DNA of 64,000 nucleotides from Streptomyces sp. f51 (GTDB taxonomy: Bacteria; Actinomycetota; Actinomycetes; Streptomycetales; Streptomycetaceae), in assembly GCF_037940415.1 (NCBI RefSeq), contig NZ_CP149798.1:6853001-6917000 (forward strand), written 5' to 3'. This document shows positions 35,221-44,267 of the stretch, in pieces (the stretch's first letter is position 1; every line of letters starts with the position of its first letter). Position numbers and translations under genes: made by a program. The notes below the pieces were generated by a model that saw only the letters and a program-made list of their open reading frames with translations, ran no database searches and was not told the DNA's origin.

Positions 35221-35277
35221 GATGGGCGGCGGGTGTGGTGCCGGTGCGAGGGGTTCCCTTCCTGACAGGATGACGGC

Positions 35278-35631
35278 ATGGAACGTGTGCTTGGAATCGG
35301 CGGATACTTCCTCAGGGCCGCCGACCCCGCCGCCCTCGGGGCGTGGTACCGCGAGTGCCTCGGACTGGACGCCGACGACAACGGCCTGTGGCGGCCCGAG
35401 GCCGGCCCGACGGTGTTCGCCGCCTTCGAGTCCGGGACAAGCTACTTCGGGTCACCGGCCCAGCAGACCATGCTCAACTTCCGGGTCCGCGACCTGGACG
35501 CCATGCTCGCGCAACTGCGCGCCCGGGGAGCGGACGTGGCGGAGGAGACCCAGGACATGGACGGTGTCGGCCGGTTCGGCTGGGTCACCGACCCGGAGGG
35601 CAACCGGGTCGAACTCTGGCAGCCCGCCTGA
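35278..35631 (+). CDS. VOC (glyoxalase/bleomycin-resistance fold) protein
   Basis: 117 residues from ATG at 35278, AGGATG upstream. A single vicinal-oxygen-chelate domain (YFLRAADPAALGAWYRECLG at the start, VTDPEGNRVELWQ at the end). These fold as dimers; members include dioxygenases, isomerases and antibiotic-binding proteins. The metal ligands are only partly obvious (a final Glu in VELW), so enzymatic activity is uncertain. Confidence 0.85.
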   Translation: MERVLGIGGYFLRAADPAALGAWYRECLGLDADDNGLWRPEAGPTVFAAFESGTSYFGSPAQQTMLNFRVRDLDAMLAQLRARGADVAEETQDMDGVGRFGWVTDPEGNRVELWQPA

Positions 35632-35649
35632 CGCGAGGACCACGGGCCG

Positions 35650-37050
35650 TCACAGCCGCGGTTCCGCGCTGTGGCGTTCCACGGCCGCGAACACCCGGTC
35701 CGTGTCCGCCTCGGACGTACGCCAGTTGCTGAACGCGGCGCGCAGCCCGTGGGTTCCGTCGTAGCACGTCGTCGTCACGAACGCCTCGCCCGAGGCGGCG
35801 ACGGCGTCGGCCAGCGCGCGGACCCGCCGCTCCGTCGGATCCTCGGCGAGGGTGAAGCACACGACGTTCAGCCGCACCGGCGCGAGCAGCCGCAGCGCGG
35901 GGGCACGGGCGACGCGCTCGCCCAGCCGCCGGGCGAGCGCGACGTTCCGCTCGACGATCTCGCGATGCCCCTCGCGCCCGTAGGCGGCGAGCGAGAACCA
36001 GGCCGGCAGCGCGCGCAGCCGCCGCGAGTTCTCCGGCGTCAGGTGAAGGAAGTCGGGGTCGCCGCCCGGAAGCCCGAGATAGGGCGAGGCGTTGTGGAAG
36101 ACCCGGACCTGGAGGTCCTGACGGCGGGTGAACTGGACGGCCGCGTCGTAGGGGACGTTGAGCCACTTGTGCAGGTCGACACAGACGGAGTCGGCCTCGT
36201 CCAGACCGGCCACCAGTGAGGAGAACTCGGGCGAGAGCGCGGCGAATCCACCGAACGCCGCGTCGACGTGCAGCCAGAAGTCATGGCGTTCCCGGAGCGC
36301 GGCGACGGCCCGCAGATCGTCGAAGTCGACGGTGTTCACGGTCCCCGCGTTCGCCACGACGACGGCGGGACGTCCGCCCAGCGCGGTCAGGGCGGCGTCG
36401 AGGCGCTCGACGTCCACGGCCTCGCGGTTGCCGGGCAGCACCGGCACCCGGCGCAGGGAGCCGCGACCGAGGCCGAGTACGGACAGGGCCTTGGCGACGC
36501 TCGAATGCGGGGTGGCCGACAGCACGTCGACCCGGCCGAGCGCGCCCGCCCCCTCGTCCGCGACCCTCACCCCGAGACGCTCGCCGAGCCACTCCCGCGC
36601 GATGGCCAGCCCGACCGTGTTCGACACCGTCGCGCCGCTCACGAACGCCCCGCGATGCTCCTCGCCGAGCCCGAACAGCTCGCGCAGCCAGCCCAGCGTC
36701 TCGTGTTCGAGCGCGCTCGCGAAGGATCCGGCGGCGCCCGAGACGTTCTGGTCGTAGGCGCCCGTCAGCCAGTCCCCGGCGAGCGAGGCGGGCGTCGCGC
36801 CGCCGGTGACGAACCCGAGGTAGCGCGGGCCCGCGGAGCCGGAGAACCCCGGGGCCCAGCGCCCGGCGAACCGGGCCAGGGCCCCCTCGGCGCCCGCGCC
36901 GGCGGCCGGCAGCGGATCGGGGGCGGGCGCCTTGCCGAGCCGGGCGACCGGACGGCCGTCCAGGCCGGCCACCTCCCGGACGGCGAAGTCCCTTGCGGCC
37001 TGGAGGAGTTCGGGGAGGCGGTCGAGGTCGCCGGAGAGAGCGGGGTGCAT
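35650..37050 (-). CDS. PLP-dependent group II decarboxylase family protein
   Basis: 466 residues from ATG at 37050. It has the fold-type I decarboxylase pattern of the DDC/GAD/tyrosine decarboxylase group: FVSGATVSNTVGLAIAREW, TPHSSVAKAL (base-stacking His), VVANAGTVNTVDFDD, HVDAAFGGFA (Asp to pyridine N, Ala), and Lys in DLHKWLNVPYD forming the Schiff base. It would decarboxylate an aromatic or related amino acid to an amine. It converges on the VOC gene with 18 bp between stops. Substrate not determinable. Confidence 0.87.
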   Translation of the reverse strand: MHPALSGDLDRLPELLQAARDFAVREVAGLDGRPVARLGKAPAPDPLPAAGAGAEGALARFAGRWAPGFSGSAGPRYLGFVTGGATPASLAGDWLTGAYDQNVSGAAGSFASALEHETLGWLRELFGLGEEHRGAFVSGATVSNTVGLAIAREWLGERLGVRVADEGAGALGRVDVLSATPHSSVAKALSVLGLGRGSLRRVPVLPGNREAVDVERLDAALTALGGRPAVVVANAGTVNTVDFDDLRAVAALRERHDFWLHVDAAFGGFAALSPEFSSLVAGLDEADSVCVDLHKWLNVPYDAAVQFTRRQDLQVRVFHNASPYLGLPGGDPDFLHLTPENSRRLRALPAWFSLAAYGREGHREIVERNVALARRLGERVARAPALRLLAPVRLNVVCFTLAEDPTERRVRALADAVAASGEAFVTTTCYDGTHGLRAAFSNWRTSEADTDRVFAAVERHSAEPRL

Positions 37051-37228
37051 GACGGCAGCCTAGAAGGAACGCCCGCCCCGCGACCGGTCCACTTCGAGGA
37101 AAGCGGACCGATCCTGCCGGGCGAGGAATGTCACGGTTTCGTCGCTGTCCGGCGGCCCGTACAACGCAATACCCTCAAGGGCGGTCTAGCAGGCAGACAA
37201 AACGACGGTCACGACAGGAAGGCCCGCC

Positions 37229-37924
37229 ATGGGGGACATACGCAGAAGAGGAGCTGTCGCGCTCGGACTCACCGGACTGGTGGCACCGCTCACCCTCGCC
37301 CTGGGCTCGACGCCCGCGCAGGCCGCGAGCTGCACGACGGCCGCCGGTCCGTACCAGAAGCAGGTCGAGAAGTTCCTCGGGCGGCCCGTGGACGGCCGGC
37401 AGTCCGCCGCCGACTGCAAGGCGATCCAGGCCTTCCAGAACAAGCACGGCATCACCCCGAACATCGGGTACGCGGGCCCCGTCACCTGGGGCGTGATGGA
37501 CCTCATGAACAAGCAGAAGGCCGTGGGGAGCAATCCCAACCGGGACGGCACGTGCCCGGTGAACAAGGGCCGCATCGCCTGCGTCAACCTCACGCTCCAG
37601 CTCAGCTGGATCCAGGACGGCAGCCGCCTCGTCTACGGTCCGGTCCCGGTCCGCACGGGGAGGGACGGCTACGAGACCCGCACCGGCCTGAAGAAGATCT
37701 ACTGGCGTGACATCGACCACGTGTCGACCATCTACAACGTGTCCATGCCCTACAGCCAGTTCTTCGACGGAGGCCAGGCCTTCCACTCGGTGGGGCTCAG
37801 CATGTGGAACCCGCCCGGCTCGCACGGCTGCGTCAACATGACCCCGACCACGGCCAAGAAGTACTGGTCGCTGCTCAAGAACGGCGACGACGTCTACGTG
37901 TACGGACGCAAGCCCGGCACCTGA
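37229..37924 (+). CDS. Secreted L,D-transpeptidase with N-terminal peptidoglycan-binding-like domain
   Basis: 231 residues, ATG at 37229 after CAGGAAGG. A signal peptide (GAVALGLTGLVAPLTLALGS, ending ..AQAAS), a Cys-containing peptidoglycan-binding-like region (~35-95, CKAIQAFQNKHGI) and a YkuD catalytic domain (~110-228) with SHGCVNMTPTTAKKYW. The Cys in HGCVN is the nucleophile that makes 3-3 cross-links or anchors proteins in the wall. Domain order is usual for Streptomyces members. Confidence 0.9.
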   Translation: MGDIRRRGAVALGLTGLVAPLTLALGSTPAQAASCTTAAGPYQKQVEKFLGRPVDGRQSAADCKAIQAFQNKHGITPNIGYAGPVTWGVMDLMNKQKAVGSNPNRDGTCPVNKGRIACVNLTLQLSWIQDGSRLVYGPVPVRTGRDGYETRTGLKKIYWRDIDHVSTIYNVSMPYSQFFDGGQAFHSVGLSMWNPPGSHGCVNMTPTTAKKYWSLLKNGDDVYVYGRKPGT

Positions 37925-37999
37925 CCGAGTGACGAGCTTCACGGTCCGTTATGTCTCCCGGTGGGTCTTTACTCACATCATCTTCACGTCAAGGGCCGT

Positions 38000-38191
38000 A
38001 TGCTTCACGACATGTGCACCACTCTTGACAACGACACTCAGCGATCCGCTGCCGAAGTCAACGAGGAGATCCGGGCTCTTTGGTTCCGGGCAGGTGGGTC
38101 GCTGAACATGGACGAGCGGCGCGAGTACCAGCGCCTCGTCCTGGAGTGGGCGAAGGCCGCCCCGTCGTCCTCGGCGACCCAGGCCGCCTGA
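38000..38191 (+). CDS. Small conserved-looking protein, unknown function
   Basis: 63 residues from ATG at 38000 (AAGGG just upstream); ATG at 38012 would give 59 residues. No signal peptide and no known domain. The sequence is helical and charged (SAAEVNEEIRALWFR, MDERREYQRLVLEWAKA), like a short cytoplasmic helical hairpin. It is a monocistronic gene with its own terminator. Codon use fits the neighbours, supporting a real gene. Confidence 0.7.
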   Translation: MLHDMCTTLDNDTQRSAAEVNEEIRALWFRAGGSLNMDERREYQRLVLEWAKAAPSSSATQAA

Positions 38192-38207
38192 CTCTCCGCC
38201 ATCGGCG

Positions 38208-38230
38208 GGGCTCCCCGCTCGGGGGAGCCC
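38208..38230 (+). terminator. Terminator hairpin after the small gene
   Basis: GGGCTCCCC-GCTCG-GGGGAGCCC, a perfect 9-bp stem, 17 bp after the stop; no T-run apart from a single T. Confidence 0.65.
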
Positions 38231-38271
38231 TCGCCTCACACCTCGGCGACGGCGCTCCGGCGCCCGACCGC

Positions 38272-39660
38272 TCAGCCCCAGCTCTGTGAATACTGCCGCC
38301 GGTAGGCGTTGCGGTCCTGCTCGGTGCGGATGAAGCGGGTCGCCACGAACGCGATGATGCTCCCCCCGATGACGAGCAGACCGGGCCCGACATTGTTCGG
38401 GTCGGTGAGCTCGGCGACGAACGTCTGCGCGACCCCCTCCCCGCCCACCGTCTCCACCGCGCCCGGAGCCGCCGCACCCGGCGCTCCGCCCTGCGAGGCC
38501 ATGGCCGAAGCGGACGTCGCGGGGGACTGCTGGGCCGCACCGCCGGACGCGCCCTGCGCCGGCTGACCCGCGAGCGTCACTCCCAGCGCCGTCAGCGCCT
38601 TGGTGACGGGCTGGAAGAACGTCGTGCCACCGCTCTTGCAGTCCCCGTTGCCGCCCGAGGTCACCCCCAGCGCGATGCCCTCGGAGAACAACGGGCCGCC
38701 GCTGTCGCCCGGTTCGGCGCACACCGTCGTCTCGACCAGCCCGGTGACCGTTCCCTCCGGGTAGTTGACCGTCGCGTTGAGCGCCGTCACCTGCCCGTCG
38801 TGCAGTCCGCTGGTGCTGCCGCTGCGGAACACCCGCTGGCCCACGGTCGGATCGGCGGCGCCGGTGATCCGTACGCCGTTGCCGCCGCCGATGGCGACCA
38901 CGTTGGTCCCGGCCCCGGCCTGCTGCGCGTTGTCGTACTGGATCAGCGAGAAGTCGTTGCCGGGAAACGCGGTGGTGATCGTGCGGCCCACCTGCTGGCG
39001 GCCGGTGTTGTCGGAGAACCAGACCGATCCGGCGGGTCCGCAGTGCCCGGCCGTCAGGATGAACTCGCCCTGCGCGTTGCTCACGTTGAACCCGGCCGAG
39101 CAGCGTCCGCCGGTCGAGAAGATCGCCTGCGCGCCGTTCACCCGCGTGGTGAACGTGCCCTGGGTCCGCTGCATGCGCACCGAATCACCGATGCCGTGGG
39201 CGAGTTCGGTCATGCGCTTCCAGTCGGTGGCGGAGACCGTGCTGTCGGCCTGCACCACCACCTCGTTCTTCTTGTAGTCGACCGCCCAGGCGGTACCCGG
39301 CACCCGCGGCGCCGAACTGAGGTCGTGGGCCGCCGACTTGAGGTCCTGCATGCTGTGCTTGACGACCTTCGGCCGGGCCCCGGCCCGCTTCACGGCGTCC
39401 GCCGCGTCCGCGTCGGTGACCGCGACGACGGGACGGCCGTCGGCGGCTATCCAGTTGCCTGCCGTCCGCGTGGCGCCCAGCCGGGACACCAGACCCTCGC
39501 CCTTGTCCGCCGCGGCCTGCGCCGAACTCACGGTGGTACGCGCGGCGTCGGACGGTTCGCTCGCCATGGCGCGCGTCACCATGAACCCTCCGCAGAGCAG
39601 CCCGCCGACGGCCGCGAGACGCGCCCCCCGTCGGACGATCCGTCGTCGTGCGTGCCTCAT
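38272..39660 (-). CDS. Membrane-anchored S1 family serine protease
   Basis: 462 residues from ATG at 39660 (GGGAG nine bases upstream); an ATG at 39732 also has a plausible site and would add 24 residues. It has an N-terminal signal region (RRRIVRRGARLAAVGGLLCGGF), a pro-region, and a streptogrisin-like catalytic domain with TAGHCG, Asp in NDFSLIQYD and Ser in EPGDSGGPLF. An Ala/Gly/Ser-rich linker follows, then a C-terminal transmembrane helix (VGPGLLVIGGSIIAFVATRF) and a short basic cytoplasmic tail. The last part differs from the soluble relative at 6356-7774 and suggests the protease stays on the outer membrane face. Confidence 0.88.
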   Translation of the reverse strand: MRHARRRIVRRGARLAAVGGLLCGGFMVTRAMASEPSDAARTTVSSAQAAADKGEGLVSRLGATRTAGNWIAADGRPVVAVTDADAADAVKRAGARPKVVKHSMQDLKSAAHDLSSAPRVPGTAWAVDYKKNEVVVQADSTVSATDWKRMTELAHGIGDSVRMQRTQGTFTTRVNGAQAIFSTGGRCSAGFNVSNAQGEFILTAGHCGPAGSVWFSDNTGRQQVGRTITTAFPGNDFSLIQYDNAQQAGAGTNVVAIGGGNGVRITGAADPTVGQRVFRSGSTSGLHDGQVTALNATVNYPEGTVTGLVETTVCAEPGDSGGPLFSEGIALGVTSGGNGDCKSGGTTFFQPVTKALTALGVTLAGQPAQGASGGAAQQSPATSASAMASQGGAPGAAAPGAVETVGGEGVAQTFVAELTDPNNVGPGLLVIGGSIIAFVATRFIRTEQDRNAYRRQYSQSWG

Positions 39661-39846
39661 GCGTGGGCTCCCGAAGCCGTACGGGGCGGCGTACCCGCCG
39701 CCGAAGGCCCCGGTCGAGGGCCCTCCCCTCATACGTGTGCTCCGGCCCGCGCGTTCACCGCCTTCCGGAGCTCTCACCGAGGTGGCCGGTTCGCGTCGTG
39801 AGCGCGCGCGGGGCCCCTCCGGACAGACGGGAGGTGTCGGACAGTC

Positions 39847-41199
39847 CTACGTCAGAGCGCGCGTCCTGGCGGTCACCTCGTCCCGCGTCAGATACACGTC
39901 CGTACGCTCGAAGTCCCGCAGGGTCGCCTTGCGGTCCGCGAGGAAGCCGGTGCGGACGAAGTCGTCGCCCGCGACCGCGTTCAGCAGCCAGTTGGCACCC
40001 GTACGGAACCGGGCCGCGCCCGTGCGCAGGGCGTACAGGTGGTATCCGCGGGCCACGAGCTGTGCGGGCGCGCCCTTGAGGCCGATGCCGAGCGGCTTGG
40101 ACACGGCGTCGTGGCCGCCGAGGTCGACGACCAGACCGAGGTCCTTGTGCCGGTACGGCAGAGTGGGCTGCCCTCGCAGCTTCGCCGTCAGGACCTTGGC
40201 CGCGTGCCGGCCCTGCCGGGCCGCGTGCTGAGCGGTGGGCGGGCAGGGGGAGCCGTCGCCCTTGGCCAGGTCGGGCACCGCGGCCGCGTCGCCCAGCGCG
40301 AACACCCCGTCGAGGCCCGGAACCCTGAAGTCGGGCTCGGTGACGATCCGTCCGCGCACGGTCTCCGCGCCGAGCGAGTCGACCAGCGGGCTCGCCGCGA
40401 CACCCGCGGTCCACACCAGCGTCCGCGAGGGCAGCACCCGCCCGTCCGTGAGGGTGATCTCGTCCTTGGTGACGGAGGCGACGGACGTGCCCAGGGAGAT
40501 CTGGACCCCGCGGTCGCTGAGCGTCCGCAACGCGTCGGCGCCCAGCCTGTCCCCGAGCTCGGGCAGCAGCTTCGGGGCGAGGTCGACCAGATGCCACTTG
40601 ATGAGGTCCGGGTCGATGCGGGGGTGGTAGCGCCGTGCCGCCGCGGTGGTCAGACGCTGGAGGCAGGCCGCCGTCTCGGTGCCCGCGTAGCCGCCGCCGA
40701 CCACCACGAACTGGAGCCGCGAGGCCTGCTCGGCATGGTCCGACGTGGCCGCCGCCAGGTCGAGTTGGGCGATCACGTGGTCGCGCAGATAGGCGGCCTG
40801 GGCGAGCGTCTTCATCCCGCGCGCCTCCTCCGCCAGACCGGGGATGTCGAAGGTGCGGGTCACGCTTCCCGGGGTGAGGACCAGATAGTCGTAGCGCAGA
40901 TCGACGAGGTCTCCGGTGATCTTCCGGACGACGCACACCTTGGCCTGCGGATCGACACCGATCACGCCGCCGGGCACCAGCGCGGTGCGGTTCAGGATCC
41001 GGCGCAGCGAGGGTGCCACCGACTGGGGGGTGACGACGCCGGCGGCGACATGGGGCAGCAGGGGCAGATAGAGCTGGTAGTCGGTGGGACTGATCAGGGT
41101 GACCCTGGCCTCGCCCGGGGTGAGTGTCCTCTCCAGGCTCCTGGCGGCCTCGACTCCTGCGAATCCCGCACCGACAATGACGATGTTCGGTCCTTGCAT
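39847..41199 (-). CDS. Type II NADH dehydrogenase-like FAD oxidoreductase
   Basis: 450 residues from ATG at 41199 with GAGAGG upstream. Two dinucleotide-binding motifs, VIVGAGFAGVEAARSL for FAD and VVVGGGYAGTETAACL for NADH, FALGDAAAV, and the NDH-2 quinone-site signature AQHAARQG are present. It is a monotopic membrane enzyme passing electrons from NADH to menaquinone without pumping. It lacks the Cys pair expected of sulfide:quinone reductase. It is divergent from the acid phosphatase gene. Confidence 0.87.
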   Translation of the reverse strand: MQGPNIVIVGAGFAGVEAARSLERTLTPGEARVTLISPTDYQLYLPLLPHVAAGVVTPQSVAPSLRRILNRTALVPGGVIGVDPQAKVCVVRKITGDLVDLRYDYLVLTPGSVTRTFDIPGLAEEARGMKTLAQAAYLRDHVIAQLDLAAATSDHAEQASRLQFVVVGGGYAGTETAACLQRLTTAAARRYHPRIDPDLIKWHLVDLAPKLLPELGDRLGADALRTLSDRGVQISLGTSVASVTKDEITLTDGRVLPSRTLVWTAGVAASPLVDSLGAETVRGRIVTEPDFRVPGLDGVFALGDAAAVPDLAKGDGSPCPPTAQHAARQGRHAAKVLTAKLRGQPTLPYRHKDLGLVVDLGGHDAVSKPLGIGLKGAPAQLVARGYHLYALRTGAARFRTGANWLLNAVAGDDFVRTGFLADRKATLRDFERTDVYLTRDEVTARTRALT

Positions 41200-41457
41200 C
41201 AGAGCAGCCTCTCTCAACTGGTGCCAGCCGCGAGCCCAGGCTCACACGGGTCGCGGACGTGTGCCACTCACCGCGCGTACCCCGGGGCGTGTGAAGCACG
41301 CGATCTCTACCGATCAGTAACTACCTCTTCCCCCGCCGTACACGGGCTGCCAGGATCATTTCCGCCACGGCGACGGAGCCAGGCACCGTCGCCGCCTCGG
41401 CGTGTGGGTTCGACCGACTCACGCGTTCCTACGGACAGATGTGAAAAGGGGACAGGC

Positions 41458-42093
41458 ATGACGAGACGCGGTGTGGTGCGCCGGATGGGCGTGATGTCGG
41501 CGGTCGTGGCACTCGGGATCGGGGGGACGGTCACCGCGGCCGGGTCCGCCGCCGCGGCCCCGGCCCAGGCGGTGGCGAGCGCGTCCGCGACGGCCGGAGT
41601 CGACTACGCCACCTGGCAGAGCGACGTCCAGGCGGTCATCGACCAGGCGGTGCCGTACGTCGAGCAGCGCACCGCGAACGCCGGCGGCCGGAAGCTGGCG
41701 GTCGTCTTCGACATCGACAACACCACGCTGGAGACCGACTTCCACCCGTGGTACGAGCTGCCCACGCCGGCGGTCAAGGCCTCGCTGGCGCTCGCCCGCT
41801 ACGCGCACTCCCGGGGCGTCGCCGTCTTCTTCGTGACGGCCCGTCCGGGCATCATCGCGAGCGAGACGAAGTGGAACCTCAAGACCGTCGGCTATCCGGT
41901 CGACGGGCTCTACGTACGTGATCTGCCGGACCTCTTCGACGAGGTCGGCGCCTACAAGACCGGTAAGCGCGCGGAGATCGAGTCCCTCGGCTACACGATC
42001 ATCGCCAACGTCGGCAACAACACCACCGACCTGGTCGGCGGCCACGCGGAGCGCACGTTCAAGCTGCCCGACTACGACGGTCAGCTGTCCTGA
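41458..42093 (+). CDS. Secreted HAD-superfamily acid phosphatase (class B-like)
   Basis: 211 residues from ATG at 41458 with AAAGGGG upstream. A signal peptide (VVRRMGVMSAVVALGIGGTV, Ala-rich cleavage region) precedes a HAD domain: nucleophile motif FDIDNTTLETD, FFVTARPG, Lys near KTGKR, and NVGNNTTDLVGG. It resembles class B/plant-type acid phosphatases, releasing phosphate from extracytoplasmic esters. The DxDNT motif is intact. Confidence 0.87.
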   Translation: MTRRGVVRRMGVMSAVVALGIGGTVTAAGSAAAAPAQAVASASATAGVDYATWQSDVQAVIDQAVPYVEQRTANAGGRKLAVVFDIDNTTLETDFHPWYELPTPAVKASLALARYAHSRGVAVFFVTARPGIIASETKWNLKTVGYPVDGLYVRDLPDLFDEVGAYKTGKRAEIESLGYTIIANVGNNTTDLVGGHAERTFKLPDYDGQLS

Positions 42094-42148
42094 CCCGGAC
42101 GGCCCGGGCGCGTCGGGGGCGGTTCACCGGCGCGCCTACACTTCGGCC

Positions 42149-42535
42149 ATGGACGAGGTCACGCTGGACACGCTGGGATCGGGCAAGTACCTGCTGATCA
42201 CGAGTTTCCGAAAGAACGGCACGGGGGTCGCCACGCCCGTGTGGGTGGTGCGGGACGGTGCGGCGCTCGGCGCCTGGACCGTGGCGGACAGCTGGAAGGT
42301 CAAGCGCATCCGCAACCGCGCCGATGTCCTCGTCGGTCCCTGCGACGTGCGCGGCAGGCCGACGGGCGACGCGGTCCCTGCCACGGCGGAGATCCTGGAC
42401 GCGACGGAGACCGCGCGGTACCGCAAACTCCTCGCCCGCAAGTACGGGGTGATGGGCCGTCTGACCCTGCTCGGCAGCCGGCTGCGCCGCGGTGACAGCG
42501 GCACGGTCGGCATCCGCATCACCCTGACCTCGTGA
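42149..42535 (+). CDS. PPOX-class F420-dependent oxidoreductase-like protein
   Basis: 128 residues from ATG at 42149. A split beta-barrel flavin/F420 domain: KYLLITSFRKNGTGVATPVW, VADSWKVKRIRNRADVLVGP, DVRGRPTG. The family includes F420-dependent reductases of Actinobacteria with unknown substrates. Stand-alone gene downstream of the phosphatase. Confidence 0.83.
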   Translation: MDEVTLDTLGSGKYLLITSFRKNGTGVATPVWVVRDGAALGAWTVADSWKVKRIRNRADVLVGPCDVRGRPTGDAVPATAEILDATETARYRKLLARKYGVMGRLTLLGSRLRRGDSGTVGIRITLTS

Positions 42536-42603
42536 TGTGAGGTGACGTGAGGCGGTCCGGCGCCGGGGCGGCCTGTCGACCGGCCCGCCCTGAGCGACGC
42601 CTC

Positions 42604-43047
42604 TCAGCCCCAGCCGCCGCCGTACGGGCCGTCGACGAGCTGGAACACAGGCTGCCGGCGCACCGGGTCCTGGGCCGTGGAGAGCTGGACCCGGTCGCCG
42701 CTGTGGATGGTGGCGGGCGAACCCATGACCCGGCCCCGGACCGTGAAGCCCTCCGCCATCTCGATGAGGGAGACGTTGCGGGCCGCCGGGGTGTTGCGGT
42801 GGATCACCGTGGAGTGGCGTACGACGCCCGTCCCGGCGCTCGCCTCCGTACGCAGATCGCTGCCCGCGCACACGGGACACAGAAGGCGGTTGAACATCGC
42901 GGTGCCGCACCAGTGGCACCGCTGGAAGTGCAGTACGTCCCCGGCACGTTCGGCCGAAGCGGTGTCGAGGCGTTCCGCGGAACCCGTGTCGAATAGATCC
43001 GCCGAGGCTCCGAGGCCCGGGTGAAGGGCGATTCCTGGGTGGTACAC
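42604..43047 (-). CDS. Zn-ribbon/OB-fold (DUF35) protein
   Basis: 147 residues from GTG at 43047 after AGGGAGATG. An N-terminal segment, then a rubredoxin-like Zn ribbon (CHWCG and CPVCAG) and a DUF35 OB-fold C-terminal domain (VRHSTVIHRNTPAARNVSLI, EGFTVRGRVMG). Such proteins usually partner thiolases or acyl-CoA hydratases, or bind acyl-CoA; no such partner is beside it here. It is probably controlled by the TetR gene upstream on the same strand, given the shared palindrome cores. Confidence 0.85.
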   Translation of the reverse strand: MYHPGIALHPGLGASADLFDTGSAERLDTASAERAGDVLHFQRCHWCGTAMFNRLLCPVCAGSDLRTEASAGTGVVRHSTVIHRNTPAARNVSLIEMAEGFTVRGRVMGSPATIHSGDRVQLSTAQDPVRRQPVFQLVDGPYGGGWG

Positions 43048-43113
43048 GATGTCATCTCCCTGCGCTCGGCCGGAATCTGATGTGCGCGGAGTGCCGTGCA
43101 CGACCACAGGTTA

Positions 43114-43128
43114 TGGCACTGAGTGTCA
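43114..43128. promoter_or_regulatory. Imperfect palindrome upstream of the Zn-ribbon gene
   Basis: TGGCACT-G-AGTGTCA (one mismatch between 7-bp arms) lies 67 bp upstream of the Zn-ribbon gene start. It shares the core ACTGAGT with the palindrome before the TetR gene, so it may be a second site for that regulator. Confidence 0.4.
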
Positions 43129-43185
43129 CCCGACAAGGCACTCCGTACCCTCAAAATAAACAAGAGTGCGGCGGCCGCTCCGCGT

Positions 43186-43926
43186 TCAGTCCCGAGCGAA
43201 GGCCGACTCGATCTCCTGGACCACCCGCCACATGGGTGCTCCGCGCCGCGAGACGACGACCACGACGTCCTCCGGTTCCGTGCGCGCCGGTTCCGTGCGC
43301 GCCGGATCGGCGGGCGCCGAACCGAAGGTGTTCTGCACATATCCGAGTGCCTGGTCGACAGCCGCCTCGGCGTCCCCGGTCCCGTCCGAACGCAGCCAGG
43401 AACGCAGGGCGTTGTTGTGCGCGGCGACCACGGCCGCGGCGACGACGTCGGCGCGCAGGGTGTCCCCGCGGGCCCCGGCGGAGCACCCGCGCAGATGGTC
43501 GGCGAGGGCGCGCTCGTACCGCCAGACGACCGACAGTTCGTACGCCCGCAGTCCGGGCACCTTCTTGGTCAGGCGGTAGCGCTGGACGGAGAACGTCGGG
43601 TTCTCCGCGTACATGCGCAGCACGAGCCGGGCGGCGTCGCACACGCGCTGCACCGGGTCCTGGGCCCCGGCGTCCTCGGCCAGGAAGGCCGTCATGTCGG
43701 CCAGGCAGCGCTCGTGGTCGGGGAAGACCACGTCCTCCTTGGACGGGAAGTAGCGGAAGAACGACCGCCTGCCCACCCCGGCGAGCGCCACGATGTCGTC
43801 GACGGTCGTCTCCTCGTAGCCGCGCTCAAGGAACAGCTGGAAAGCGGCTCCCACCAGGGCGTCCCGCATCGGCGGCTTGACGGTGGTCGCGTCGGCGGGT
43901 TCCCGGCGCCCCGGTGCCTCGTTCAT
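43186..43926 (-). CDS. TetR family transcriptional regulator
   Basis: 246 residues from ATG at 43926. An N-terminal TetR HTH (ALVGAAFQLFLERGYEETTV, DDIVALAGVGRRSFFRYFPS) and a helical C-terminal domain are clear. A short repeat PARTEPARTEP appears near the C-terminus. The ligand is unknown; association with a Zn-ribbon/OB-fold acyl-CoA-type protein hints at fatty-acid or acyl-CoA metabolism (inference). Confidence 0.87.
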   Translation of the reverse strand: MNEAPGRREPADATTVKPPMRDALVGAAFQLFLERGYEETTVDDIVALAGVGRRSFFRYFPSKEDVVFPDHERCLADMTAFLAEDAGAQDPVQRVCDAARLVLRMYAENPTFSVQRYRLTKKVPGLRAYELSVVWRYERALADHLRGCSAGARGDTLRADVVAAAVVAAHNNALRSWLRSDGTGDAEAAVDQALGYVQNTFGSAPADPARTEPARTEPEDVVVVVSRRGAPMWRVVQEIESAFARD

Positions 43927-43977
43927 GGTCGGAAACTAGCATCGAAGCCGAGGTGGTGGCACTCGGTGCACTCCGGG

Positions 43978-43996
43978 CAGGGAACTGAGTTCCCTG
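43978..43996. promoter_or_regulatory. 19-bp palindrome upstream of the TetR gene (candidate autoregulatory operator)
   Basis: CAGGGAACTGAGTTCCCTG has perfect 9-bp arms around one central base, 52 bp before the TetR start. TGGCACTCGGTGCAC, a weaker related element, lies at 43957-43971 between the two. Confidence 0.55.
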
Positions 43997-44267
43997 ACTG
44001 TTTTCACCGGGGATGTCCGGCCCGACCCGCCCCGGGTGTTCGTCCCGGACCTCGGAGCACCGGGCCACCCGGGTGGCCGAGAAGCACGTGTTCGCGAACT
44101 GCCCCTGCACGGAGTCGAGTTGACAGTCCATCAGTGGTGATCGACTATGTGGCCGGGGCTGTCCCCGGGGCCGGTGCGCCGTCACCGCCGCCGCCCGCCG
44201 CAGGGCGTGACGGGCACCCGCCCCTGACGCACCGCTGTCATCACCCCCCGGATGACACGGTGAGAAG
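43997..44267. other. Intergenic region, no gene recognised
   Basis: About 270 bp between the TetR promoter and the next terminator. Open frames crossing it lack start sites and family resemblance. A small hairpin GGGCCACCCGGGTGGCC occurs near 44059. Nothing else supported. Confidence 0.5.

Noticed and set aside
39847..41199. Sulfide:quinone reductase to complete the persulfide pathway
   Set aside because: The sequence has NDH-2 features (AQHAARQG, two dinucleotide motifs) and lacks the redox-active Cys pair of SQR; it is also 8 kb away without the CstR operator.
43997..44267. Possible small gene such as a DUF397-like protein between the TetR and DUF5519 genes
   Set aside because: No start codon with a ribosome site and no motif could be found in any frame.
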